Below, piece after piece: positions 24,506 to 33,800 of a stretch of DNA of 38,397 nt (its first letter is position 1; every line of letters starts with the position of its first letter). Position numbers and translations under genes: made by a program. This DNA comes from Chitinispirillaceae bacterium (GTDB taxonomy: Bacteria; Fibrobacterota; Chitinivibrionia; Chitinivibrionales; Chitinispirillaceae): the NCBI GenBank assembly GCA_016932075.1, contig JAFGDP010000122.1, positions 1-38,397 on the forward strand. The letters are read 5' to 3'. The notes under the pieces were generated by a model. That model ran no database searches. It was not told where the DNA came from and saw only the letters and a list, made by a program, of their open reading frames with translations.

Positions 24506-25210
24506 TTAACGTGTTGTGTTCATGAGTAGTATCGCGGCAATGGAAGCGAAAATGGCAATCGCGCCAATGCCGATTTTTTCGATCATCCGGTCGGCCATTT
24601 CATCGGCAACCGGTGCAGTGACCTTCTGACGTTCTTTTTTCCGGGGTACCTCCTTTTCCAGTGGCTGTGTATTGGTCCCATCCTGCTTTGCTGCAGACGG
24701 GACAAGTTGCGTGTCAATGGCGGTTTCCTGATTCTGCTGCTCGAACAGGGCTGCGACTGTCGCGTCGGCGCAGTCCAACAGCGCCTCCAGGGAACCGGTG
24801 TGCTCCCGATGCGCTGAAGCGACAATGCAGCCGCTTTTCACATCAACAAGTTTGAGGATGATACTGTAGGACGGTCCGACTCTTGAGAGCGTTCCGGTAA
24901 CAATGGTGTCGACCGTTGCCCTGCCATTGGCCGCTCCCTCCCTGGCAAGCATGGCGGCACGGCCCACATCGGTATTCAGAAACTCCGCAATGGTGCCGTC
25001 AAGCTCCTCCTTTGAAATAACGGCGCAGTGGCAATGAGTGAATAGCGCTGACTCGACCCGCTGCTCAACCGGACGAACAATGTCCGACGGTATGCCGATT
25101 CCCCTGAATCCTACAAGGGAGATAGTTGATTGAGCCATGCTATTACCACAGCAGAGGCATAGTACGGTCGATACAAAAACAAAAGATGTTGCAGATTTCT
25201 TTACCATCAT
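24506..25210 (-). CDS. CsgG/FlgO-like exported protein with C-terminal membrane segment
   Basis: Signal peptide of ~26 residues ending S-M-A-Q. Residues ~28-160 follow the CsgG/FlgO/TolB-N-like pattern: a first strand I-S-L-V-G-F, a helix V-E-Q-R-V-E-S-A-L, V-I-S-K-E-E-L, then V-D-T-I-V-T-G-T-L-S-R-V-G and I-I-L-K-L-V-D-V-K-S-G-C-I-V-A-S. This domain occurs in envelope proteins that build secretion pores or regulate cell-wall synthesis. A charged linker (P-R-K-K-E-R-Q-K) leads to a C-terminal membrane helix (I-G-A-I-A-I-F-A-S-I-A-A-I-L-L), which is not usual for CsgG. AAAGGAGG precedes the double ATG at 25210/25207. Confidence 0.75.
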   Translation of the reverse strand: MMVKKSATSFVFVSTVLCLCCGNSMAQSTISLVGFRGIGIPSDIVRPVEQRVESALFTHCHCAVISKEELDGTIAEFLNTDVGRAAMLAREGAANGRATVDTIVTGTLSRVGPSYSIILKLVDVKSGCIVASAHREHTGSLEALLDCADATVAALFEQQNQETAIDTQLVPSAAKQDGTNTQPLEKEVPRKKERQKVTAPVADEMADRMIEKIGIGAIAIFASIAAILLMNTTR

Positions 25211-25245
25211 GGAATCCTCCTTTTGCTGCGTCTGGTCATGGTTAT

Positions 25246-25262
25246 TTCAATTGCCATGCCAA
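25246..25262 (-). promoter_or_regulatory. sigma-54-like promoter element (imperfect)
   Basis: On the minus strand the sequence reads TTGGCATG-GCAA-TTGAA, close to the sigma-54 consensus TTGGCACR-N4-TTGCW, with the -24 GG intact. The -12 GC reads GA, so this is not a full match. It lies about 40 bp upstream of the CsgG-like start, with a dyad ~100 bp further upstream. Confidence 0.25.
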
Positions 25263-25339
25263 CAGGAGGAAATTATCATATCTGATGGTGGTATAAGTTG
25301 TTACCAAAAAAAAGATAGAATGGAGCTGCCTCAAGAAGG

Positions 25340-25374
25340 GTCGCAATTCTGCGACTGTATGACAAAATTGCGAC
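25340..25374. promoter_or_regulatory. 9-bp inverted repeat upstream of the CsgG-like gene
   Basis: GTCGCAATT at 25340-25348 is mirrored by AATTGCGAC at 25366-25374 across 17 nt, and a third GCGAC copy lies between them. It lies ~130-165 bp upstream of the CsgG-like start and ~50 bp downstream of the neighbouring gene's stop. It could bind a regulator or mark a 3' end; there is no T-run. Confidence 0.35.
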
Positions 25375-25425
25375 TACAACAGACAAATAATCAAGAGCGG
25401 TAGATTACTCGGATGTTTTGGTATT

Positions 25426-26508
25426 TTACGGCAGCTCATCAGGATTTAAAAACAGCATTTCCCATTCAGACCAGCCATCCATAAAAAACCGTGTAACGCG
25501 ACCTGCAACCTTGTCTGTTTCGTGTTTTGTGGAGTCAATGCCAATGATCTGGGGATACCAATGGCCGCCCCGGAAGACCTTCCTGGGCTCGGTCCACCCG
25601 AGTGGATCGGAAATATCAGGATTAAAGGTCACATAGACGCCTTCCTGGCGGTATCCGGGAGGTCCTTTGGCCCGGTTGAGAAGGATGACGTACCGGTTGA
25701 TGTGCGTGTTCCAGTGGATAGAGGGCCCCCAAAAGGCATCGGTGGTGTCATACGCCCAGTCCTTCTTTGCAGGGAATATCGGAGTAGCCCGTCCTTTTAT
25801 TCCAGGTTCGTTCCACTCCCCTTCGTGCCATTTCCATACCTTTCCAACTGGATCGTCACGATCTTCGTATCGCATCCTGGCGATTGCCACACCCTGCTCG
25901 GTAATTTTTCCGGCAAAGACACTGAAGAAAAAATAGAAATACTCTCTATCCGCATCAGGCAGCACTGAGAAATCGCCGTTACCGCCCGCGTCATAGCCGT
26001 TTTTCGCGTCACAGTTGAGCGTGTCCCTGGTTTCGATGATATAGCCGAGATCCTTGAAGGTCCGTCCGTTATCGCCGGACACCACCGCGCCGATGCGGGG
26101 TGCGGTCAGCTCATTGCTCGGGCAGATGTCCATCGGCTCGTTATGGTACCACGCATAGAGCAGTCCGGTTTCCTCATCCTTCCAGGTGCTTTCGATCCAG
26201 CGTCCCCCATTCGACTCCGTATCATAGGTGCAGCCAACCACTCTGCCGAGGTGAAAAAGATCAGCGCCTTTCGAACGCCACACTTCACCGTAGGAATTGA
26301 ACAGAAACAGCGTGTCATTGTCCCAGTGGGCCGGGCTGTTGCAGTCGGTGGAATCGCTGCCAACAGGAAACGACATATACGGCGCATATCTGAGCAGTGC
26401 GCGTATGGACGATGAATCCACGGTAAACGGCAAGAACGGGTCGCAACTCGTGCCTGCGAGTACCAGGGCGCAAAAGGAAAAAAGAAACGTGACTCTATAC
26501 TGCCGCAT
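25426..26508 (-). CDS. secreted lipoprotein, DUF4185/GH43-like beta-propeller
   Basis: From the ATG at 26508 a lipoprotein signal (F-S-F-C-A-L-V-L-A-G-T-S-C) is followed by ~330 residues rich in short strands with Trp/Gly motifs (W-D-N-D-T-L-F-L-F-N, D-A-F-W-G-P-S-I-H-W-N, Y-V-I-L-L-N-R-A-K-G, W-T-E-P-R-K-V-F). This pattern fits the DUF4185 group of five-bladed propellers related to GH43/GH130-type folds. Catalytic residues cannot be assigned with certainty. It is likely a cell-surface glycan-binding or glycan-cleaving protein. Further ATGs at 26520 and 26541 are in frame but would lengthen the N-terminus unnecessarily. Confidence 0.68.
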   Translation of the reverse strand: MRQYRVTFLFSFCALVLAGTSCDPFLPFTVDSSSIRALLRYAPYMSFPVGSDSTDCNSPAHWDNDTLFLFNSYGEVWRSKGADLFHLGRVVGCTYDTESNGGRWIESTWKDEETGLLYAWYHNEPMDICPSNELTAPRIGAVVSGDNGRTFKDLGYIIETRDTLNCDAKNGYDAGGNGDFSVLPDADREYFYFFFSVFAGKITEQGVAIARMRYEDRDDPVGKVWKWHEGEWNEPGIKGRATPIFPAKKDWAYDTTDAFWGPSIHWNTHINRYVILLNRAKGPPGYRQEGVYVTFNPDISDPLGWTEPRKVFRGGHWYPQIIGIDSTKHETDKVAGRVTRFFMDGWSEWEMLFLNPDELP

Positions 26509-26661
26509 ACACGACGGCATAGACTGGATGTCAAGGCTCACAGGGTATAGTCCGGAAAAAAATCAACGACACGTTCATTTTCGCACGCTGAACAGTGGGG
26601 GATGGCATCAGACTGCGCGATCCGCCCTCCACAAACCGTGCCGATAAAATAATACACGGGG

Positions 26662-27870
26662 CTACTGGTCGGTTAAAACGGTCAGTCCTCTTGAGTAGAC
26701 GCGGTCTGCGCCCCTCCATCGCAGGAGATAGACGCCGCTCGGCAACCCGCTCCCGCCGATTTTGGCTATCGGCAGATCCTCTCCGGGAATGGCAATCGAA
26801 TACCGCACCTTTCCCGACATATCCAGCAGCTCCACGAGACCGGGACCTTTACAATGGGCTAAAGACGAAACCACCCTCTGGCGTTCAGGACGCACCGGTC
26901 CTTGTATCCCCGTGTTGCCGTCCGGGCACTTGGGCGGCCGAGACAACTGCGACCGGATCGAACTGATGGTCGATGCCCAGTTTGAATTTGGATTGGCCTG
27001 GGCAACGCAGAGCACGCCGTCGCTGATCCGCGCATTCAGGTTGCTCACATTGTCCCACCGGGTGTCATGACCGGTGGAGCCGCCGCCGACCCCGTACCCG
27101 GCATCCGCGATCATGGGCGTTCCGTACGTTGTAAAGACCCACGCCCAGGTTGGCAGGGCCGTCGACCAGGTGTCGCTTATATACGTCTGGTCAGCCCTAG
27201 CCTGACCGCCTGATGTGTTGACAAAGGTGAACCTTGCCATGTTCATCGCCCGGAACCAGTTCTTCTGCCAGGTGGTGTCTTTCCACGGAGAGATGTCCAT
27301 GGAAAAAACCGCTTTGGAACAATGTTTCCGTATCGTGTCCAGGATTTCGTTCATGAGTTGTCCGCACTGGGTGACGGTCAGGCCGCCGCCATTCTGGCCG
27401 GCATCGGCATACTGGGTGTAGTCCGGCTCCATGCACCATACCATGGGCCGCGTAGCGCCGAAATTCTGCGCAGCGCCCTGGGCGTATTTCGAATACTGTC
27501 CCATGATTCGTGATCGCTGCTGCCGGATGTAATCGGCCCCGCGTTTGCAAAGGTTATTTACCGGGTCTACGTTGCAATCCTGGAGGCCCCAGTCCCGCCG
27601 CGCGGTGAACGCGATGATATAGGACACGATCACCGGCGTCTTCTGGTTGTTGCGACACGTCTGGAAAAAGGTGCCAAGGTTGAAATTATCCTGGCTCCCT
27701 GCCCAGGCGGTGAGATAATCGACCTGCGCCATGAGGTCGGCATTGTTCCGTGCATTACCGTCCGGCGTACCGAAATGAAATCTGCAGGTCGAAAACAGGT
27801 CCTCGCCGCCGACCGGCCATGATGCAATAATGACGGCGCTGAATACAGCTGTAATGAGCGGCAACTGCAT
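26662..27870 (-). CDS. putative secreted TIM-barrel hydrolase with C-terminal sorting module
   Basis: 402 residues with a signal peptide (L-P-L-I-T-A-V-F-S-A-V-I-I-A-S-W). The main domain (~25-300) shows acidic residues at strand ends typical of glycoside hydrolase barrels: W-C-M-E-P-D-Y near residue 145, and V-F-S-M-D-I-S-P-W near 188, plus W-V-F-T-T-Y-G-T-P-M-I-A-D-A-G. I cannot assign a CAZy family. The last ~75 residues are a sorting-type module (V-E-L-L-D-M-S-G-K-V-R-Y, G-L-P-S-G-V-Y-L-L). AAGGAAGG precedes the ATG, which lies 21 bp after the stop of the GH95 gene, so the two are co-transcribed and probably act on the same glycan. Confidence 0.72.
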   Translation of the reverse strand: MQLPLITAVFSAVIIASWPVGGEDLFSTCRFHFGTPDGNARNNADLMAQVDYLTAWAGSQDNFNLGTFFQTCRNNQKTPVIVSYIIAFTARRDWGLQDCNVDPVNNLCKRGADYIRQQRSRIMGQYSKYAQGAAQNFGATRPMVWCMEPDYTQYADAGQNGGGLTVTQCGQLMNEILDTIRKHCSKAVFSMDISPWKDTTWQKNWFRAMNMARFTFVNTSGGQARADQTYISDTWSTALPTWAWVFTTYGTPMIADAGYGVGGGSTGHDTRWDNVSNLNARISDGVLCVAQANPNSNWASTISSIRSQLSRPPKCPDGNTGIQGPVRPERQRVVSSLAHCKGPGLVELLDMSGKVRYSIAIPGEDLPIAKIGGSGLPSGVYLLRWRGADRVYSRGLTVLTDQ

Positions 27871-27891
27871 ACTGGTCCTTCCTTCCTTATG

Positions 27892-30426
27892 TCAATTCAA
27901 TACGATATGCGTACGGACGACCGTCCCGTGGTTTGTCGTTAAAAAGATCTGATAGCTGTTCGCAGCAATGTTCTGACTGCGGAGCGGCAGTGCGATCTCA
28001 TGCGCACCCTGCTGCCGCATGCGCATCCGGTAATCCATGATGCGCCGGCCGTTAACGGTATAGACGGCAATACGCACCGGCGACGGACGCATGAGCGAAA
28101 AGCGAATGGTCATGCGTGATCCGGCACGCGCAGCGACGCCGAGTGACGGTGTTAAAAAAACCCCCGGCCGCCCGGAGAGCGAGGCCGCTTGAAGTGATAT
28201 TCTGTACTGCTCGCCGGCAGAGGTGGAGAACGTTACTCGCGTGCCGTTTCTTGAAACCGACACCGGCTCGTTGCCCGCGACCTTGTAGACATAGACGTTC
28301 CCGGTAAACGCGCTGCTGCGCACGGCGCACTGCCCGCCATTTTTTGAGGTGATGGCTGCCTGCTGCAGCCTGCCCTGGTCCCAGGTCAGGTCGACCTCAA
28401 ATCCATTCGTTGCGCAGAGACCGGTGACGCTGCCCTTGGGCCATGCGCTCGGAAGCGCGGGAAGCAGTTCAATGGTGCCGAGGTGACTCTGCAGCAGCAT
28501 CTCTATGATCCCGGCAGTTCCCCCGAAATTTCCGTCGATCTGGAACGGCGGATGGTTGTCAAACAGGTTGGTCAGCGTGTTACCGCCGAGCAGGTACCTG
28601 CGGAAAATGGAGAGCGCACGGTTGCCGTCGAGCAGGCGCGCCCAGCAGGCGATGCGATGCGCGGTTGCCCAGCCCGTGCTGTTGTCGCCCCGTGCATCGA
28701 GGGACCGTTTTGCGGCGCGCGTGTACACCGTGTCGATCCAGGGTGAAATCTGTTTTCCCGGATACAGTCCCATCATGTGGGAAATGTGCCGGTGCGTATT
28801 GGTCGAGTCATCGTTTGTGTACTTCCATTCGCGCAGTTGTCCCCAGGAACCGACGCGCACGCCCGGATCAAGTTTGCCGAGGGTGGTCTGCAGCGTCGAC
28901 CTGAACGCCGCGTCGGCACCAAGCACCTGGCTTGCCCGTATGGTATTGGAAAACAGGTCCCAGATGAGCTGCTGCGCGTACGGCACGCCGTTTTCCGAAG
29001 GCCCCTGTTCCGGCGACCATTCACCCGGCGCGACCAGGGTGTTGTCGGTGTCGGTGATGAGCCGGTCGACCCAGAATTCGCAGGCGCTCTTCATGACCGG
29101 ATACGCACGCGCGGCAAGGAATGCGCTGTCAAGCGTATACTCGTAATGCTGCCACAGGTGCATGCAGTACCACGCATTGGCGGGCCGGTTCCACTCCCAG
29201 TCAGAGTAGGCGAAAATATTGTTCTGCGTTTTAAGCGTCCATCCCGGATGGCCGAGCGAGGTCGCCATCGCCCGCCACGACGGCTGCACCATGGCCTCGT
29301 TGTAAATATATCTGAGGAAATTTTCATGGCATTCGCTCAGGTTGCCGTTTTCGGCGGGCCAATAGTTCATCTGTACGTTGATGTTGGAATGGATATCGCA
29401 CTGCCACGGCGGCGTGTTGCTGTTGCACCAGATTCCCTGCAGGTTCGACGGCAGGGCGATTCCCATGCGCGAACAGGCCAGCATCAGGTACCTGCCATAC
29501 TGAAAGTAAAGCACTTCCAGGGCCGGGTCATACGTCCCATTCTGATAGCGCATGAGGAGAGTATCGGTTGGAAGTGCTGGTTTTGCGTCGTTCAAATGCA
29601 AGCCAACACGGTTGAAAAGGGGCTGGTAATCCTCCACATGACGTGTTTTGAGCTGAGCAAAGGTCCGCGCGGCAGCGGCATTGACTGTCGCCGTAACCGA
29701 ATCGTGCAACCCGCTGCGGGTATAGGTAGAAGAGACCGGATCAAAATTAGTAGCGCCGGCCATGAGGACCGTTACCGCGGTTGCATTCGCGACCGAAATG
29801 CGGTCCGACCCGGCAGTCATGGTCCCACCCTCCTGCAACACGACTATCTGGGCTTCATAGGAGAGAAGGGACAGTGTGCCGGACATGGTCAGCCGGTTTC
29901 CGGACACGGTCAAGGTGCCGTCATGCGCATCAGTCACGCGCACGGCGATGTTGACGCTGTTAGCAGCGCTGGCCGTGAAACGGGCCACAAGGATGTTGTC
30001 CGGGTGGCTCACAAAATATTCGCGCGCATATTCAATACTCCCTTCGGTAAAGCGAACGCGCGCCATGGCTTCCTCTATGGAAAGCTCCCTTCGGTAATCG
30101 GCCGAGGAGCTCAATCCGGCACAATCGAAATAGAGGTCCCCGAAGTTCTGATACGAACCGCGGCTCGTTGTATTCCCTGTCCAGACGCTGATTTCATTGA
30201 ACTGGACACGCTCCTGTGCAATGCCGCCGAAGACCATGCCGCCGAGCCGACCGTTACCAATGGGCAGGGCCCGCGACTCCCACTCCCAGTCCCCGGCAGC
30301 CTGGCGATACCATAGCGCAAGCCGGGCATCAGGGGCTCCGGTTGCCTCAGCAGCAGCTGCTGCACAATACAGTACCGCAAAAAGAATAAGCAGGTATGTT
30401 CGCATCATGACGCATAGTCTTCTCAT
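27892..30426 (-). CDS. GH95-type alpha-L-fucosidase/galactosidase, secreted, with C-terminal sorting module
   Basis: From the ATG at 30426 (844 aa; ATG at 30408 is an alternative) a signal peptide precedes the family's N-terminal beta domain, which opens A-L-W-Y-R-Q-A...[20 protein letters not shown]. The central (alpha/alpha)6 barrel holds GH95 hallmarks: [22 protein letters not shown] (the Asn pair that helps the catalytic water in characterised enzymes), [10 protein letters not shown] (general acid region) and [14 protein letters not shown]95 enzymes release alpha-1,2-linked fucose or galactose by inversion. The C-terminus is a sorting-type module ([11 protein letters not shown]). Extra upstream codons to 30552 lack a signal peptide and are unlikely. 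Confidence 0.92.
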   Translation of the reverse strand: MRRLCVMMRTYLLILFAVLYCAAAAAEATGAPDARLALWYRQAAGDWEWESRALPIGNGRLGGMVFGGIAQERVQFNEISVWTGNTTSRGSYQNFGDLYFDCAGLSSSADYRRELSIEEAMARVRFTEGSIEYAREYFVSHPDNILVARFTASAANSVNIAVRVTDAHDGTLTVSGNRLTMSGTLSLLSYEAQIVVLQEGGTMTAGSDRISVANATAVTVLMAGATNFDPVSSTYTRSGLHDSVTATVNAAAARTFAQLKTRHVEDYQPLFNRVGLHLNDAKPALPTDTLLMRYQNGTYDPALEVLYFQYGRYLMLACSRMGIALPSNLQGIWCNSNTPPWQCDIHSNINVQMNYWPAENGNLSECHENFLRYIYNEAMVQPSWRAMATSLGHPGWTLKTQNNIFAYSDWEWNRPANAWYCMHLWQHYEYTLDSAFLAARAYPVMKSACEFWVDRLITDTDNTLVAPGEWSPEQGPSENGVPYAQQLIWDLFSNTIRASQVLGADAAFRSTLQTTLGKLDPGVRVGSWGQLREWKYTNDDSTNTHRHISHMMGLYPGKQISPWIDTVYTRAAKRSLDARGDNSTGWATAHRIACWARLLDGNRALSIFRRYLLGGNTLTNLFDNHPPFQIDGNFGGTAGIIEMLLQSHLGTIELLPALPSAWPKGSVTGLCATNGFEVDLTWDQGRLQQAAITSKNGGQCAVRSSAFTGNVYVYKVAGNEPVSVSRNGTRVTFSTSAGEQYRISLQAASLSGRPGVFLTPSLGVAARAGSRMTIRFSLMRPSPVRIAVYTVNGRRIMDYRMRMRQQGAHEIALPLRSQNIAANSYQIFLTTNHGTVVRTHIVLN

Positions 30427-30564
30427 CCGATCGGTTTTTTCTGTATCGTATCCGGATGACTCGAAACAATCGCTTTTTGTTATCCGTTTAAACCCTTTTC
30501 CAATCATAAAAACAGCACATTTTCGCGAGATTTCAGGTGCGCCCGGCATCATCTACCACGATCT
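30427..30564. other. upstream region of the GH95 gene
   Basis: No gene seen. It should contain the promoter of the fucosidase unit. The MITE-like element begins at 30565. Confidence 0.4.
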
Positions 30565-30713
30565 ATATAGTGTCTGTCCGAAAACCCCTGTTTTTTTAAC
30601 TCGTCATTCCGGACTCGATCCGGAATCCAGGTTTTTGGGTTGATTTTAATAACTGGATACCGGCTTTCGCCGGTATGACGTCAAAAAGAGTACTTTTCGG
30701 ACAGACACTATAT
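30565..30713. mobile_element. MITE-like element, 149 bp, perfect 20-bp terminal inverted repeats
   Basis: The left end (30565-30584, starting ATATAGTGTCTGTCCG) is the exact reverse complement of the right end (30694-30713). Inside lie two further palindromes: TTCCGGA/TCCGGAA around 30606-30624 and ATACCGGC/GCCGGTAT around 30656-30675, whose flanks (CGTCAT...ATCCAG) are inverted copies of each other. This inner part resembles widespread intergenic palindromic repeats whose chance translation gives 'VIPAKAGIQ'. TA-rich termini are consistent with a TA-targeting (IS630/mariner-type) element. There is no transposase. Confidence 0.85.
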
Positions 30714-30806
30714 GCTATTAGTGTTGAAAACAACCACGCAGGCGCACAGACAGTGTGTGCTGTAATTATACCATGCACAATCTAGAAAGGTGCCATTTTT
30801 TCATAT

Positions 30807-33800
30807 TTATGGCAGATACAGTACCTTAGAAATACCCTCTCCGGCCTTTTTTCCTTTTCCGTCGAACCCAATAAGCCGAACGAAATAGGCTCCGGACGCC
30901 AGCTCTTTTTGGGAATGCAGTGGCGTCCAGATAAACCGGTTTTTTCCAGGATGCATGAAATCCCCTCTTGCCGTTGACCATACCAATCTTCCAAGCTGGT
31001 CGATTATTTCGCAACGCACCTCTTCCACTCCCTCGAACGGCACATGGTATTCGATCCTTACACTCGTCTTAAATGGATTTGGAGCAATCCTATGTACGCC
31101 GAACATAGGATGTGCGTTGATGGATCGGTAATCGTTGATAAATTCCGGTGTACCGATAACCAGCGTCCTGTACGTTTTACTGCAAGCGTCAAGGTCCAGT
31201 TCCGCCATTTGTCCGTTGTTATTTCGTATACCCCTTGAGGGATCGATAACCGCGACCGCCACGTCAGCACCGGCAATCTGTTCAATCCTGCAGGATACCC
31301 GTGTCTTATCAGCGGAGCTATTGGAAAAAACCAGGTCACAGGCAAATCCGCCATCCCGGAGTTCGCCTGTCACCAGCGTGCCGCAGACACGCATGGGGTG
31401 CCCATACATGATCCCCACACTGACCGGGTACAGGTTCGGCGGCAAGGGCGAGTCAAAATAACCACTTCGCCGGTCGTCGTATGCGCACAACACGGGACTT
31501 AGATCGCCCTGCGGAACCGAGGGCCGCACCACGACACACCATCCGTTGGAGCGTGCGGCCTTTTTCTCATATCTGATATTCGACAGCGGCAGGGGAACCG
31601 GAGGAATACGCAATTCCACATCACTGTCAAGCGGGTTCCATACGGTAAAGGCCTCTTTATTGGAGTTCTCGTCCACGTAGCGTATCACCCTGGTCCTGTC
31701 GTTCACGGCCTGGATCTGCGGAAGGTAGAACTCCTCGGCGCTGTAAAGCGGCCTCTCTCCTCCGCTTTTTTTCCACCGGTAAAACTGAAGCACTGACGCC
31801 GCGGACGAATCAATGACAGTCAACACGTCGCCGATACGCATATCGAAACGGTACGGCAGGCAGAAATCGGTCCAGCTTTTTCCCGGCAGCCTGATCACCT
31901 GGGGAGATTTGAGCGATACGCTCCGGCCGCTCCCGAAATCAATTGCGGTGTCTTTGCGGGTCTTGAGCCAGATCACCCGGCCCGGCACAAGAGTGAACGA
32001 ATCAACAACAGTCTCCGAGTACTCCTGCCAATCCTTCTGCAGAAAACGGAACAACCGTAACGTATAGATGTCATATTTCCACGTTTTTTCGAGTGTTCCG
32101 TATTCATCGAGGGCCTGCCTGATACCGGGCTCATCAAGCACCGCGGTCGCGCCGAGCGGCGTCCACTGCTCCTGCTTCGGCCTCGTCACGTCGGAATAGG
32201 AAAAAAGGATATCGCGGGATACGTTCGCTTGCGTGATGAAACGCCCGTCATGCACCGTGATTATCGCCCTGATGCCGCTCTCGCCTTCCACCACATTTCC
32301 GGAAATGGTCCAGTCACGCCCGATCCCTGAAATTGCTTCAGCCCTTTCGATCGTATCGTTGATTACCGCTATGTTGTCACCTTCTCCGGCATGAAGCAGC
32401 ACCAGCGGATTTGCCATGTTGTCGTTTACGGTGAAACGCACGGTTATCTGTTCTCCCGGTGATACCGGGCTTGTGGTATCGCCGGACACGACAATATCCG
32501 GGACCTGTTCGTCAATCGCAAGGACAAAGGGATACGTGCAGCTTGACAGGTAGGTTTGGATGGAAAGAATTGACGCGTCTCCGGCAACCTTAACCACCGT
32601 TGCGGTATCATAGAGCCAGATGCTGCGGGTGGTGTCGTAGCGGTACATTCGCACATCGTCCACCGAATAGCCCAGCGGTATCAGTGCGGGGTCGTACCGC
32701 AATCCCAAAAGAAACCGTATCCGTGATTCCCTGCTTGGTTCTATCGAGACCGCCATGCTGACCGGCAGGAGCCCTGATCCCTGCATGTTCAGGTCCACCC
32801 TGCGCAGATAACCGGTCGTCTCCACGTTATCGATCTCCCGGAGCACCACAGCGCCTCCGAACGCGATAATAATTCCTGTTTCATCAAATATCTGTACCGG
32901 CACTGCACTCGGCTGCGGGATGGTGAACTCTTGTATCGAGGCATCTGTCGGGTATGACCACACTCCCTGGTCTTTCTGGAGCCAGACGCCGAACGTGTAG
33001 CTTTTTCCGAATTCCAGCGCAACGCCATCAATAGTCACGTGAAACGTGTCCGGAGCGCCGCTCTGCCGCGTATTGTATTTGGTCGTCCGGATATCAGGCA
33101 ATGGAAAGGAATCACCGGGAAAGGAGACCCACCGAATGCCTGCATTCAAAAGAATTTCCGCGGTATCGACATGCCAGATGAGCCGCAGCCGGTAGGCGCC
33201 GGAATCGTACTCGATCGTGTCGAGTACGACCTTGTTAGCGATGGGCAGGTCATCCCCAATAGTATCGGTAGTCAAGGTACAGCGAGCCGCCGTGGTGATG
33301 AGCGACCATTTGCCGTGGAGCTGCACCTGGAGCCCGCAGTAATAGGTTTTGTTCGGTGCCAGACCGCGGATAACGCCGCTTGCCGCCGATCCGGGGAACG
33401 TATCGGCATAGTACATGCTTGACGCTCGTGAAATACTGTCCGGAATTGAATACTCCGAATACCAGAGGCGGTACAGCGAATACGGGCCGCCGGTCGCTGT
33501 CCACGACAGGTTCGCCTGGGTGGCAAGCACCATGTCCACCCGAAGCACCGCGGTGTTTTCCGGACGCGGGGTTCCAACGCGGCAGGAATCCCGCACCGTA
33601 TCGCACGGATTGTCGTTTATGCCCGTGTAAAAGACCTCCCATTGCGACCAGGTTTCATCCTCTGCGAATCGTACATCCCGCACGCTGATGGAAATGCTGT
33701 CTCCGACCGTTCCCAGCGCCGCTTTCGGAATAACCGTGTCGCTGAAGCTGCTGCCGCCGACCGAATACCGCAGATCAAGCGACTTGATAAGATGCAACTG

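Noticed and set aside
25137..25403. Plus-strand open frame of 88 codons upstream of the CsgG-like gene
   Set aside because: It overlaps the CsgG-like signal peptide on the other strand and has unlikely composition; ACAGGAGG there is probably chance.
28777..30315. Long plus-strand frame (512 codons) opposite GH95
   Set aside because: It is a shadow of the GH95 gene; the GH95 frame has clear family motifs.
30596..30778. Frame reading 'VIPAKAGIQ' through the MITE
   Set aside because: This is the known chance translation of palindromic repeats, not a gene.
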